Positions 11,098-22,825 of a stretch of DNA of 64,000 nt are shown in pieces. The position numbers and the translations under genes were made by a program. The DNA is from Bubalus kerabau. Taxonomy: Eukaryota; Chordata; Mammalia; Artiodactyla; Bovidae. Location: assembly GCF_029407905.1 (NCBI RefSeq), contig NC_073625.1, positions 168,474,240 through 168,538,239 on the forward strand, read 5' to 3'. A model generated the notes under the pieces. It was given only the letters and a program-made list of their open reading frames with translations, was not told the origin of the DNA and did no database searches. Every line of letters starts with the position of its first letter. The stretch's first letter is position 1.

Positions 11098-11352
11098 GCG
11101 TAAAGTACTCTTGCCTGGAAAATCCCATGGACGGAGGAGCCTGGTAGGCTCCAGTCCATGGGGTCGCTAAGAGTCAGACATGACTGAGCACCTTCACTTT
11201 CATTTTTCACTTTCATGCATTGGAGAAGGAAATGGCAACCCACTCCAGTGTTCTTGCCGGGAGAATCCCAGGGACAGCGGGGCCTGGTGGACTGCCATCT
11301 GTGGGGTTGCACAGAGTCAGACATGACTGAAGCGACTTAGCAGCAGCAGCAG
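11098..11352 (+). mobile_element. BOV-A2 SINE, slightly 5'-truncated
   Basis: Bov-A dimer ending in a (CAG)n tail. A perfect 13-base target-site duplication, CATGGTCCTGCTG, lies at 11085-11097 and 11353-11365. Confidence 0.96.
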
Positions 11353-11384
11353 CATGGTCCTGCTGACACTGGCCTGTGAGTTCC

Positions 11385-11535
11385 TGCCTGCATTATGTGA
11401 TGCTTGCTGCTGTGTGCCCTAAACCTTTGGAAGATAACTTTTAAGTCATCATGGTACAAATAGGGGCAGGACAAATATTCATCTATTTTACCAGTGAGAA
11501 ACGAAAAGTCATATGGATAAAGTGAAATGTTCAAG
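11385..11535 (+). repeat. possible degenerate MIR
   Basis: A weak resemblance to the MIR core and tail (ATTTTACCAGTGAGAAAC then TCAAGGTCACATT). It is too diverged to be sure. Confidence 0.35.
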
Positions 11536-11544
11536 GTCACATTT

Positions 11545-11900
11545 AAAATAATTTTATTTATTTATTTTATTTTTGGCTGTGCTGGGTCTACATTGCTGTG
11601 CAGGCTTTTTCTGGTTGAGAGAGTGGGGGCTACTCTCTCATTATGGTGTGTGGGCTTCTAATTGTGGTGGCTTCTCTTGCTGTGGAGCAAGAGAAGTTCT
11701 AGGGAACAAGAACTTCAGTAATTGTTGCACATGGGCTCAGTAGTTGTGGCTCCTGGGCTCTGGAGCACAGGCTCAGTAGTTGTGGTGCACAGGTTTAGTT
11801 GCTCTGCAGCATGTGGGGTCTTCCCAGATCCGGGATCAAATCTGTGTCTTCTGCTTTGGCAGGTGGAATCTTTTACCACTGAGTCATCAGGGAAGCCCAA
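11545..11900 (-). mobile_element. CHR-type SINE (CHR-2-like)
   Basis: Reverse orientation: T-rich start, TTTTTGGCTGTGCTGGGTCT, repeated TTGTGG.GCACAGG/CTCAGTAGTTGTGG modules, and the tRNA-like end CCACTGAGTCATCAGGGAAG. Confidence 0.93.
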
Positions 11901-11959
11901 AGTTATATATCTTAATTGATGGGGCACTTGACCTTCCTTTTCCAGGATAAATCATCAGT

Positions 11960-12205
11960 GATGTAGGCTTCTTAATATTTATAGCTAATATATCACTTAC
12001 TCTATGCCGGATCCTCTCACAAGCACTTTATATTTATTGACACATTTAATCCTACAACAAACCTCTAGGGCAGGGACCAATATTACCCCATTTGTACAGA
12101 GGGAGAAATGGAGGCAATGGTGTTTTCCTCAAGGTCTCACTGATAGTAAGTTGCAAAGCTGGAGTTCAAATCTAGACAGTCTGGCTCCAGACTCCACCCT
12201 TTGAT
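11960..12205 (+). mobile_element. MIR SINE
   Basis: Ancient mammalian repeat. The MIR core is seen as CACAAGCACTTTATATTTATTG, with CATTTAATCCTACAACAAAC and a downstream GGTCTCACTGATAGTAAGTT / TGGAGTTCAAATCTAGACAG. Confidence 0.85.
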
Positions 12206-12447
12206 ACTCCAGCTATACTTAAACACACCTGCTGGCTCTGTAGCTCTTTCCCGGTGTTGAAGCTGTCCAACCATAGCTCTTTCTGAGCCTCATAACCAGC
12301 TTATTCTGAGGAAAAGGAAAAGAAAGATCTCCCTGTCAAAGGTTAGCTCTGTGTTCAGGGTGGCCCCAGAAGGACAAGGCAGGATTTGTGGACCACATCC
12401 CTGGTTAGGGCAGAGTGTAAGGGCAAAGGCAGCAGACATGTAGAGGG
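12206..12447. other. no gene or recognised repeat
   Basis: Unique-looking sequence with no coding or repeat signature that I can support. Confidence 0.5.
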
Positions 12448-12460
12448 CTGTTGGGATAAG

Positions 12461-12672
12461 TTGTTGTTGTTTAGTCACTGAGTCATGTCCAACTCCTTTG
12501 CGACCCCACAGACTTTAGCCTTCCAGGATCCTCTGTCCATGAGATTTTCCAGACAAGAATACTGAAGTGGGTTTCCATTTCCTTCTCCAGGGGATCTTCC
12601 CAACTCAGGGATTGAACCCAAGACTCCTGAATTGGCAGGCAGGTTCTTTACCACTGAGCCACCAGGGAAGCT
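12461..12672 (-). mobile_element. Bov-tA SINE
   Basis: Reverse orientation: TTGTTGTTTAGTCACTGAGTC at the 3' end and the tRNA-like TTTACCACTGAGCCACCAGG at the 5' end. Flanked by similar CTGTTGGGATAAG and CTGTGGGATGAG, a slightly diverged target duplication. Confidence 0.94.
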
Positions 12673-12764
12673 GTGGGATGAGTCAGTAGTCCTCAATATA
12701 TCAAACTCATTAAACACTCGATGGCACCTATTTGTCATGTCCCCCATTAGGCATTCAAAGTCAT

Positions 12765-12910
12765 GTAGGACACCAACAAATACTCTTTGTGCAGAGCTGC
12801 CCTGTGCAATGTAGGAAGTCCAATCTCTCTGGTCCCTGCCCGTTCAGTGCCAGTAATGTTCTTATCAAAGTGACAGCCATAAGTGCCCCTTTACATGCTC
12901 CCCATTCCCA
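12765..12910 (+). mobile_element. MER5A-like hAT (Charlie) remnant
   Basis: GAGCTGCCCTGTGCAATGTAGG, then GTCCCTGCCCGTTCAGTGCCAGTA, follows the order of MER5A. It is diverged and lacks clear ends. Confidence 0.7.
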
Positions 12911-13550
12911 ATATGAGCACTGAGATGGTTCATTCTGTGCTGAGCATCACCAGTACACAAAGCCTTCAGGTATGATCCAGACACAGGAGCCACAGGCAAC
13001 TCATCTGCACTTCCCTGGAGTATACCTCATATCTTTATGCACCTGGCCTAGAAGCAATTCCCAATTCCTGGGGACATGCCCTAAGTTTCTCCTAAACAAG
13101 ATGTCTATGTTTCCTTCACTGCTTGGTTTCACAAGACATCAATTCAATATATCAAGAGATTCTGGGCTCATTCATGTTGTTATAGCTTCATTGAAGGCTG
13201 AGTCCCAAGAAACATAAATTGGAAGCAAAATGTTTTCATGACCCTCTTACAGGAAATAGTTAACTGCCTGGAGTGTTGAGGTGGGCTATAACTGTGCATA
13301 GATTTTTAAAGAACAGCTAAGGCAGAAGCACCCCAAGAGGTAACCAAAATAAGAGAGCTGGTGAGTAATTCTACACCAAAGTTCTTGAAGACTGTCAGAA
13401 ATTAGAGACAAAATATAAATGCCGAATCTCCAGGATAGAAGCAAACATTAAATGAAAAAAAGGATCAAAAGTCAGGAAACAGATGGAGATGGAATTTAAG
13501 AGTTAGCAGGCCAGGAACATAAGAGTAGAGATGATCTGGGATGACAGCCA
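12911..13550. other. no gene or recognised repeat
   Basis: Moderate-GC sequence with an 81-codon open frame on the + strand (12972-13217). There are no homologies that I recognise and no evidence of exon borders. Confidence 0.5.
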
Positions 13551-13554
13551 GACT

Positions 13555-13690
13555 GTTGTTTATTTTGGGTTCATTATTATTTTTTGGTGGTGATGTTGCA
13601 CAACTCTCTGAATATACAAAACACTGATGAGTACATTTTGAAAGGGCAAATGTTATGGTATGTGAACTATATATAAATAAATCTGTTTTT
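13555..13690 (+). mobile_element. old L1 (L1M-type) 3' UTR remnant
   Basis: GGTGGTGATGTTGCACAACTC, then GAATATACAAAACACTGATGAG, is a recognisable tail of old mammalian L1 3' UTRs. Confidence 0.65.
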
Positions 13691-13725
13691 TTAATATATG
13701 ATTAAAATAGATAAAAATTCAAGAA

Positions 13726-13936
13726 GCTTCCCAGGGGCTCAGTGGTAAAGAATCCGCCTACCAATGAAGGAGATGTGGGTTCGATCCCTGGGTTGAGAAG
13801 ATCCCCTGGAGAAAGAAATGTCAACCCACTCCAGTATTATCTCCTGGGAAATCTCATGGACAGATGACACTGGTAGGCTATAGTCCATGGGGTCCCAAAA
13901 GAGTCAGACATGACTGGGCGACTCAGCACACACACA
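13726..13936 (+). mobile_element. Bov-tA SINE
   Basis: GCTTCCCAGGGGCTCAGTGG (tRNA-like head) through GGTTCGATCCCTGGG to GAGTCAGACATGACTGGGCG. Short A-rich direct repeats, CAAGAA, are at both ends. Confidence 0.94.
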
Positions 13937-14129
13937 AGAACAAAGAATGTGGCAAAGAATGTGTACCTAGTAATCCTAAGGTCCTTAGATGTTAACACAA
14001 AATGTGTATACATGGAACTGAAGGTGAAATGGCATCTCCAGCCAGGGCTTCTAGCAGTCACAGGTCATGACATCACAGATCTAACAGAGCAGCAGAGGAT
14101 AATGCACACTAATTTTCTTTATCTGGAAA

Positions 14130-14225
14130 GTGTGTGTTACTCTCGGATCTTCCCAACACAGGGATCAGAACCAGGTGTCCTGCATTGCAGCCAGATTCTT
14201 TACCATCTGAACCACCAGGGGAATC
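14130..14225 (-). mobile_element. Bov-tA SINE, short copy
   Basis: Only the tRNA-like part remains, reversed (GATCTTCCCAACACAGGGATC to CCATCTGAACCACCAGGGG). Flanks TTCTTTATCTGGAAAG and CTCTTCATCTGAAAAG look like a diverged target duplication. Confidence 0.82.
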
Positions 14226-14229
14226 TCTT

Positions 14230-15029
14230 CATCTGAAAAGCAGGATGTTATCACCCTCTGGTGTGAAAGTAAGAGTTCATTTTCTCCTGTGTGGTATTCA
14301 GAGTTATTAAAAATATCAAATAAGTATTAAAATCATATTTTATGAATTTAATGATATGATTCATATAAAATGTTTTCTTTAAATAATCTAAAATATGTTC
14401 TTGTTCCACAATTATTTTTAAACACATATGTGTTGTAGTTGATGAATGTCTCCATTGATTTTTATTTTTAATTACCAGTATGAAGCTGAGCCATGTCAAA
14501 AGTTACTGAAGCCAATAATTTCAGATTTGGTTTAGGTCTAGCAGAGTACAAACAAATATTAAAATAAACATATAATGGGTATTATTAGATTATGTTTAGC
14601 TTATGGCTAATTTTGTGGTAGATGTATCTATCATTATTTGTTCCTGTGTCCAAGAGCATTCAAAGTTTGTTGAAACATCTGCAGAGTAAAGGAATGAGAA
14701 CGTGTAAACATGATTAAATAAAGCGGTGATTCTAACCTCTTCTTTGGATGTGTACCAAAGAACTGGAGAAAAAATTACAACACCAATTGACATTGAAACA
14801 TTTAACAAACATGTTTGCAGTGTACTGTTAATTAGTTTTCAACGTGCATTTTCAAATGTTCTTGAAGTCTTAATATATTAAAATGAGATGAGAATCAGAA
14901 AAGTAGAATAAACAATATGTCCTTGGCACAATGTTTGTGCTCTTTTCCATTTAGTTGGCACTCAGTAAGTGATTATTCAAGAATTCTAGTAAAAGATGTA
15001 ATGCATTTGTCCATTAAAAGTATGTATTG
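14230..15029. other. no gene or recognised repeat
   Basis: AT-rich sequence. No convincing exon or repeat family was seen on either strand. Confidence 0.5.
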
Positions 15030-15150
15030 GGACCTCCCTGGTGGTCCGGTGGTTAAGTCTTTGCCTTCCAGCGCAGAGGATGCAGGTTCAATACCTGGCT
15101 GGGGAGCTAAGATCCCACATGGCTTGCAGCCAAAAAACCAAAACATAAAA
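15030..15150 (+). mobile_element. CHR-1-like SINE
   Basis: GACCTCCCTGGTGGTCCGGTGG, then GGTTCAATACCTGGCTGGGG, TAAGATCCCACATGGC and a CAAAAAACCAAAAC tail. This is the short tRNA-derived cetartiodactyl SINE form. Confidence 0.92.
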
Positions 15151-15184
15151 CAAATGCAGTAGTGTAACAAATTCAGTAGAGACT

Positions 15185-15479
15185 TTTTTTTCAAGTATGT
15201 ATTGAATCCAATCACATGCAACCACTGTGGTAAGAACTGGGGTTATACAGGTGCCAACTTGTACACACTCCTTGCCCCCATTGGGCTGTGAATCTGTTGG
15301 AAGACAGTATGTAAACCTACAAAGCTAATTGAAACACAGTATATGAGGATGATGACAGAAAGAGGCACTGAAAAGTCCATAGAAAGAAAATTTAACACAA
15401 TGGGTGAAGAAAGAATAGCAAGAAAACTTAGAAAGACTTTGGGAGTAAGACCTGAGCCAAGCACGACATAGAAGCTGTG
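15185..15479 (-). mobile_element. L2 LINE remnant (left part)
   Basis: Reads as the reverse complement of the L2 3' end (TGTATTGAATCCAATCACATGC, GGGGTTATACAGG, then GGGAGTAAGACCTGAGCC). A Bov-tA SINE splits it and it resumes at 15676. Confidence 0.7.
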
Positions 15480-15675
15480 GGCTTCCCTGGTGGCTTATAC
15501 GGTTCAGAATCTGCCTGCAATGCAGAAGACCCAGGTTCATCTCAGATTGGGCAGATTTCCTAGAGAAGGGAATGGCTACCCACTCCAATATTCTTGCCTG
15601 GAGAATCCCATGGACAGAGGAGCTTGGCATGGGGTTGAAAAAGACTCAGGCATGATTTACCAACTAAGCAACAAC
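15480..15675 (+). mobile_element. Bov-tA SINE inside L2
   Basis: GGCTTCCCTGGTGGCTTATACGG to GACTCAGGCATGATTTACC. The L2-like sequence continues on both sides, so the SINE is the younger insertion. Confidence 0.93.
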
Positions 15676-15900
15676 AAGCCAGGTAAAAGGCAGATATGGC
15701 AGCTGGAAGCAGGAAAAAATTCCAAAACAAAGGAATGAAATTAAGCAAGGAGTAGAAAAAACAAATAGCATAGTGAAAGGGAATTTGCTAGCAACTGGAT
15801 TACGATGAACATATTGTTAAAAAGTGACTGGAGCGAGGGTGACAGAGGCAAAGGAGCCATGTGTGCATTCGAAGAGGCTGGCCTTTAGTATTTTAACAGA
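15676..15900 (-). mobile_element. L2 LINE remnant (right part)
   Basis: Continuation of the antisense L2 (AGGCAGATATGGCAGCTGG, AAGTGACTGGAGCGAGGGTG). Strongly diverged. Confidence 0.6.
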
Positions 15901-15924
15901 TTATACATCATTAAAAGCTGTTAT

Positions 15925-16007
15925 AATGGTTATAATTTTCTGTGCTATACAACATATCTTTGTTGCTTATCTATTTTATACATAGTAATGTATCTCTAAA
16001 TCTCATT
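15925..16007 (-). mobile_element. L1 3' UTR fragment, split by a BovB
   Basis: TTTTCTGTGCTATACAACAT through ATCTCTAAATCTCATT is antisense L1 3' UTR. It resumes at 19345 after the BovB insertion, whose duplicated target CTAAATCTCATT ends here. Confidence 0.88.
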
Positions 16008-19000
16008 AGTTCAGTTCAGTCACTCAGTCACTCTTTGTGACCCCATGAACCCCAGCATGCCAGGCCACCCTGTCCATCACCAACTCCCGGAGTTCACTCA
16101 AACTCATGTCCATCGAGTCAGTGATGCCATCCAGCCACCTCATCCTCTGTCGCCCCCTTCTTCTCCTAACCCCCAATCCCTTCCAGCATCAGAGTCTGGA
16201 ATTTCCAATGAGTCAACTCTTCACATGAGGTGGCCAAAGTATTGGAGTTTCAGCATCAGTCCTTCCAATGAACACTAAAGACTGATCTCCATTAGAATGG
16301 ACTGGTTGTATCTCCTTGCAGTCCAAGGGACTCTGAAGAGTCTTCTCCAACACCACAGTTCAAAAGCATCGATTCTTTGGCGCTCAGCCTTCTTCACAGT
16401 CCAACTCTTACAGCCATACATGATCACTGGAAAAACTATAGCCTTGACTAGATGGACCTTTGTTGGCAAAGTAATGTCTCTGCTTTGAATATGCTACCTA
16501 GGTTGGTCATAACTTTCCTTCCAAGGAGCAAGCGTCTTTTAATTTCATGGCTGCAGTCACCATCTGCAGTGATTTTGGAGCCCCAAAAAATAAAGTCTGA
16601 CACTGTTTCTACTGATTCCCCATCTAACCCTAACCCATGAAGTGATGGGACCAGATGCCGTGATCTTCATCTTCTGAATGCTGAGCTTTAAGCCAACTTT
16701 TTCACTCTCCACTTTCACTTTCATCAAGAGGCTTTTTAGGTCCTCTTCACTTTCTGCTATAAGGGTGGGGTCATCTGCATATCTGAGGTTATTGATATTT
16801 CTCCCGGCAGTCTTGATTTCAGCTTGTGCTTCTTCCAGCCCAGCATTTCTCATGATGTACTCTGCATAGAAGTTAAATAAGCAGGGTGACAATATACAGC
16901 CTTGACGTACTCCTTTTCCTATTTGGAACCAGTCTGTTGTTCCATGTCCATTTCTAACTGTTGCTTCCTGACCTGCATACAGATTTCTCAAGAGGCAGGT
17001 CAGGTGGTCTGGTATTCCCATCTCTTGAAGAATTTTCCACAGTTTCTTGTGATCCACACAGTCAAAGGCTTTGGCATAGTGAATAAAGCAGAAACATATG
17101 TTTTTCTGGAACTCTCTTGCTTTTTCCATGATCCAGCGGATGTTGGCAATTTGATCTCTGGTTCCTCTTCCTTTTCTAAAACCAGCTTGAACATCTGGAA
17201 GTTCACAGTTCACATACTGTTGAAGCCTGGCTTGAAGAATTTTGAGCATTACTTTACTAGCATGTGAGATGAGTGCAATTGTGCAGTAGTTTGAGCTTTC
17301 TTTGGCATTGCCTTTCTTCGGGATTGGAATGAAAACTGACCTTTTCCAGTCCTGTGGCCACTACTGAGTTTTCCAAATTTGCTGGCATACTGAGTGCAGT
17401 ACTTTTACAGCATCATCTTTCAGGATTTGAAATAGCTCCACTGGAATTCCATCACCTCCACTAGCTTTGTTCATAGTGATGCTTTCTAAGGCCCAGTTGA
17501 CTTCGTATTCCAGGATGTCTGGCTCTAGGTGAGTGATCATACCATCATGATTATCTTGGTCATGAAGCTCTTTTTTGTACAGTTCTTCTACGTTTTCTTG
17601 CCATCTCTTCTTAATATCTTCTGCTTCTGTTAGGTCCATACCATTTCTGTCCTTTATCGAGCCCATCTTTGCATGAAATGTTCCCTTGGTATCTCTAATT
17701 TTCTTGAAGAGATCTCTAGTCTTTCCCATTCTGTTATTTTCCTCTATTTCTTTGCACTGATCGCTGAGGAAGGCTTTCTTATCTCTCCTTGTTATTCTGT
17801 GGAACTCTGCATTCAGATGCTTATATCTTTCCTTTTCTCCTTTGTATTTTGCTTCTCTTCTTTTCACAGCTATTTGTAAGGCCTCCCCAGACAGCCATTT
17901 TGCTTTTTTGCATTTCTTTTCCATGGGGATGGTCTTGATCCCTGTCTCCTGGACAATGTCACGAACCTCCGTCCATAGTTCATCAGGCACTCTATCAGAT
18001 CTAGTCCCTTAAATCTATTTCTCACTTCCACTGTAATAATCATAAGGGATTTGATTTAGGTCATACCTGAATAGTCCAGTGGTTTTCCCTACTTTCTTCA
18101 GTTTAAGCCTGAATTTGGCAATAAGGAGTTCATGATCTGAGCCAGTCAGCTCCTGGTCTTGTTTTTTCTGACTGTATAGAGCTTCATCTTTGGCTGCAAA
18201 GAATATAATCAATCTGATTTTGCTGTCGACCATCTGGTGATGTCCATTATAGAGTCTTCTCTTGTGTTGTTGGAAGAGGGTGTTTGCTATGACCAGTGCG
18301 TTCTCTTGGCAAAACTCTATTAGCCTTTGCCCTGCTTCATTCCATATTCCAAGGCCAAATTTGCCGGTTACTCCAGGTGTTTCTTGACTTTCTACTTTTG
18401 CATTCCCGTCCCCTATAATGAAAAGGAATCTTTTTTGGGTGTTAGTTCTAAAAGGTCTTGTAGGTCTTCATAGAACCGTTCAACTTCAGCTTCTTCAGCG
18501 TTACTGGTCAGGGCATAGGCTTTGATTACTGTGATATTGAATGGTTTGCCTTGGAGACCAGATAGAGATCATTCTGTTGTTTTTGAGATTGCATCCAAGT
18601 ACTGCATTTTGGACTCTTTTGTTGACCATGATGGTTACTAAGGGATTCCTGCCCACAGTAGTAGATATTATGGTCATCTGAGTTACATTCACCCATTCCA
18701 GTCCATTTTAGCTTGCTGATTCCTAGAATGTCAACGTTCACTCTTGCCATCTCCTGTTTGACCACTTCCAATTTACCTTGATTCATGGACCTGACATTCC
18801 AGGTTCCTACGCAATACTGCTCTTTACAGCATCGGACCTTGCTTCTGTCACCAGTCACATCCACAAGTGGGTATTATTTTTGCTTTGGCTCCATCCCTTC
18901 ATTCCTTTCTGGAGTTATTTCTCCACTGATCTCCAGTAGCATTTTGGGCACCTACCGACCTGGGGAGTTCCTCTTTCAGTATCCTATCATTTTGCCATTT

Positions 19001-19344
19001 CATACTGTTCATGGGGTTCTCAAGGCAAGAATACTGAAGTGGTTTGCCATTCCCTTCCCCAGGGGACCACATTCTGTCAGACCTCTCCACCATGACCCGC
19101 CCGTCTTAGGTGGCCCCACACACCATGGCTTAGTTTCATTGAGTTAGACAAGGCTGTAGTCCATGTGATCAGATTGACCAGTTTTCTGTGATTATGGTTT
19201 CAGTGTGTCTGCCCTCTTATGCCCTCTCGCAACACCTACCATCTTACTTGGGTTTCTCTTAACTTGGAAACGTGGGGTATATCTTCACAGCTGTTCCAGC
19301 AAAGTGCAGTCGCTGCTCCTTACCTTGGATGAGGGGTGTCATAC
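16008..19344 (-). mobile_element. near full-length BovB LINE
   Basis: About 3.34 kb, close to the family's usual length of about 3.2 kb. A perfect 12-base target duplication CTAAATCTCATT (15996-16007, 19345-19356) bounds it. Reading minus-strand from the right, it has a 5' UTR, an apurinic-type endonuclease region (about 18000-18865, YCVGTWNVRSMNQGKLEVV), a linker (17361-17990), a reverse transcriptase (16557-17249, with RYADDPTLI) and a short 3' end. The ORF is split by frameshifts and stops, and a short stretch near 16150-16470 is further decayed. It is dead but structurally complete. Confidence 0.96.
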
Positions 19345-19626
19345 CTAAATCTCATTTCCCTTTCCCCATTCCCTCTCCCTACTGGTAACCACAAGTTTGT
19401 TTTCTATATTGATGACTCTGTTTCTGTTTTTCTATACATATTCCTTGTATTATTTTTCAAGTTCCACATGTACGTGTTATCATACAGTATCTATCATTCT
19501 CTGTTTGACATTTCATTAAACATAATATTCTCTAGGTCTGTCCACATTGCTGCAAGTGGCAGAATTTCATTCTTTTTATGTCTGAGTAATATTCTATTTT
19601 ATACACACACACACAAACACACACAC
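19345..19626 (-). mobile_element. L1 3' UTR, continued
   Basis: The antisense L1 resumes after the BovB (CATTCCCTCTCCCTACTGG, GTTTTCTATATTGATGACTC). It ends in an (AC)n run at about 19600-19626, where a Bov-tA inserted. Confidence 0.88.
19600..19626. repeat. (AC)n microsatellite, interrupted
   Basis: AC repeats with one AAAC interruption, directly 5' of a Bov-tA SINE. Confidence 0.9.
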
Positions 19627-19835
19627 GGGCTTCCCTGGTGGCTCAGTGGTAAAGAATCTGCCTGCCAATTCAGCAGATGCAGGTTCAATCCCTGGGTTGG
19701 GAAGATCCCCTGAAGAAGGAAATGGCAACCCACTCCAGTATTCTTGCCTGGGAAATCCCATGGATAAAGGAGCCTGGCAGTCTACAGTCCATGGGGTTGC
19801 AAAGAGTCAGACACAAGTGAGTGCACACATCACAA
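19627..19835 (+). mobile_element. Bov-tA SINE inside L1
   Basis: GGCTTCCCTGGTGGCTCAGTGG through GGTTCAATCCCTGGGTTGGG to AAGAGTCAGACACAAGTGAG. Complete-looking. L1 flanks it on both sides. Confidence 0.95.
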
Positions 19836-20862
19836 CAACCACGTACTTATATACCACATCTTAATTCATTTGTCTGTGGATGGACCCTTGGGTTGCTTCC
19901 ATATCTCAGTTATTGTAAATAGTGCTATGATGAAAAGTGGGATGCATGAATCCTTTGAATTAGTGTTTTTGCATTTTTTTCTGGTTATATTGCAAGGAGT
20001 GCAATTGTTGGATCATATGGTAGTTCTATTTTTGTTTTTTTGAGAAACCTCCATACTGTTTTCCATATTGACTGTAGCAATTTACATTCCCACCAACAGT
20101 ATACAAGGGTTCCCTTTTCTCCACGATAGTGCCAACATTTGTTATTTGTAGACTTTTTGGTGATAGCCATTCTGACAGGTGTGAGATGGTATCTCATTGT
20201 TTTGACTTCATTTCTCTAATAATTACTGATGTTGAGCATTTCTTCATGTGCCTGTTAATCATTTGTATGTCTTTTTTGGAAATATGTTTATTCAGACCTT
20301 TTGCCCATTTTATGATTGGGTTGTTTTTTCACATTGAGTTATCTGTTCATGTATTTTTGATATTATTCCCTTGTTGGTCATATCATTTGCAAATAACTTT
20401 CCCATTCTGGAAGCTGTCATTTTGCCATTCATTTTGTCATTGCTTTCCTTTATGATACAAAATCATTTGAGTTTCATTAGGTCCCATTTATTTATTTTAT
20501 TTTTATTTCTTTTGCCTTAGGAGACAGATTCAAAAAATGTTGCTATAATTTATGTCAGTGAGTGTTTTGCTTGTGTCTCTTTTAGGATTTTTATGGTTTC
20601 GGGTCTTACATTTTAGTCTTTAATCCGTTTGAAGTTTATGTTTGTATATGGTGTGAGAAAATGTTCTAATCTTATTGTTTTATGTATAGCTGTCCATTTT
20701 TGCCAATGCCACTTGTTAGACTGTCTTTTCTCCATTGTTTATTCCTGCCTCATTTGTTGTTGCTTTATTGTCCAGAGGGTGCATGGGTTTATTTCTGGGC
20801 TGTCTGTTCTATTCCATTGATCTATATATCTGTTTTTGTACCAGCACCATGCCATTTGTTAT
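19836..20862 (-). mobile_element. L1 ORF2 C-terminal part and 3' UTR, continued
   Basis: On the minus strand it encodes fragments of ORF2 (KSTNNKCWHYRGEKGTLVYC, ELPYDPTIALLAI) and reads into ORF2 toward the right (ATCCGTTTGAAGTTTATGTT, CTATTCCATTGATCTATATA). Many stops. ORF2 identity ends near 20860. Confidence 0.9.
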
Positions 20863-22825
20863 TCAATCTGCAACCGTATGTCTTTTTATTGAAGCATTTA
20901 ATCATTGACATTTAAAGTAACTATATATATAATTAATGCCATTTTATTACTTGCTTTCCAGTTGTTTTTGTAGTTCTTCATTTATTCTTTCTGTTTCTTC
21001 CCTTGTGGTTGACGTTTTTTAGTAATATGATTGTACTCCTTCTTTTTTAGTTCTTGTAGATCTGTTGTAGGCTTTTGATTTGTGTGTATCTTGGAATTCA
21101 TAAATGATGGCCTATAGTTACTTATTTTAAGCTGGTAGTCATTTAAGTTCAAACAGTCCTGAATGATCTCCATTTCTTTCCTCTGCTCTCTGACATTCTG
21201 TGTTTTTGATGTCATATTTTGTATCTTTATGTTTATCCCTTAACTGTTTATTTTAGTTACAACTATTTTTACTTTTTTTGTTGTCTTTCAATCTTCATAC
21301 TGGCATATTTAAGTGGTTGATCCTATCATGTCTATATATTTGCCTTTCCTAGTGGGATTTTCCCTTTCCTATAGATTCTTCCTTCTTTTCCATTTAGAAA
21401 AGACCTTTTAACATTTCCTATAGGGTACGTTTAGTATTGATGAATCCTTGTTTTTCTTTGACTGAGAAGTTCTGTATGTCCCCTATTCTGAATGATAATC
21501 TTGCTGAGTAGAGTATCCTAGGTTGCATGTTTTTCCCTTTCAGCACTCTGAATATACCACGCTATTCCCTTCTTGTCTGCCAAGTTTCTTCAGAGAAATC
21601 AGCTAATAGCTTTTGGGGGTTCCCTTGTATACAACTCTTTTTTTTGTCTTGCTGTGTCTAGAATTCTTTAACTTCTGCTATTTTTATTATGATAAGTCTT
21701 AATGTAGGTCTCTCTGTGTTCATCTTATTTGGGACCTTCTGTGCTGGCAGCTATCACCTTGCTGGGATGCGGAGCTGGAGACGAAGAGGCTAGAGCTGTT
21801 ACGCAGTGTGAGGCACATCACACTGCTCAGAGGCCATCACTACCTTATTAGGGGCAGGGTCCGATTCCAAGTTGCTAGAGCAGAAGCCCTGTGGGTTGGG
21901 CCCAAGCTTGCTCTGTTCCCTTTAAAGGTGTATTTTTCCTTCTTCTCATACCAGGACACTTGTCCTAGAGATGGGGAGTGCTGAAGCAAGTGGGGCCCAT
22001 GTGCAGACAGAGTACATATGCTCTGTCTGTGCAGGAACCCACAGCTCTGCTCAGGAGCTGTGCAGGAGTGTGCAGGAACCCATACAGCTCTGGATGTAAG
22101 TTCCCTTTGTCCCTCACAGACTGTGATGCTCCAACCTCTGCCATCCCTGCCCTGTTGTGGAACTGCTCCACAGGGCAGGTGAGGCCTGTGTGGATTCCCT
22201 GCATGTATACGAGGTGAGTTATTGTGGAGCAGCCCCATCACAGATCTGGGCTGCTTCTGAGGCACTCCTTGAGTAAACACAAGCAATAGTCACCCCTACC
22301 CAAAACAGTCTGTCCTGGGACTGGGTCACCTCTGCATCTCATGGTCATGTCTTTTACTGAGTTGTGATCATCCTGGATCCAGTGCCATAACATGACATGA
22401 GTGAGTAGGGCCTCAGCATTCACCCGGCCTGGGGTGGAGGACGTGTAGCATAGTTGTGGAAAATGCGGTGGCCACTAAATAGACCTCTCTCTGTCCAGCC
22501 TCGGGGGCCAGCCAGCATGTGCAGATTCCCCATGAATGGAATCCAAGCTTCCTACAGCCCTTTTCTTTGTCTCGGTGTCTTCCAACCAGCCAAGGAGGCT
22601 TGTCTCCCTTGTGGAGGTTCCTAGGACTAGAGGCCTCCCAGGGGCACAAGTCCCAACTCAATCACTTTCCTCCCCTTTCTACTCAAATATATGTGTATAT
22701 TTGTCCTACAGAAGTCCTTCTACCAGTTTTCAGTAACAATTATTCATCATGTACACGTATCTTTGAAGTGTTCATGGGGGAGTTGAGTTCCATGTCCTCG
22801 TACTCTACCATCTTGATCTGAACCT
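20863..22825 (-). mobile_element. probable 5' part of an old L1 (ORF1 / 5' UTR), - strand
   Basis: Around 21430-21730 the sequence is a known antisense 5' L1M stretch (AGAGTATCCTAGGTTGCATG, CTGAATATACCACGCTATTCCC). At 22790-22815 TACTCTACCATCTTGATCTG is the reverse complement of a typical L1 start, AAGATGGTAGAGTA. Most of ORF2 is missing between this block and the one at 19836-20862. The 21735-22780 part is assigned by position only. Confidence 0.6.

Noticed and set aside
12972..13217. 81-codon + strand frame as an exon
   Set aside because: No acceptor/donor pair in a consistent phase and no recognised protein similarity.
21735..22780. moderate-GC block with a 148-codon minus-strand frame as a host gene
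   Set aside because: It sits between antisense L1 5' sequence and an L1 start-like motif and is best explained as the L1 5' UTR. No known protein similarity seen.
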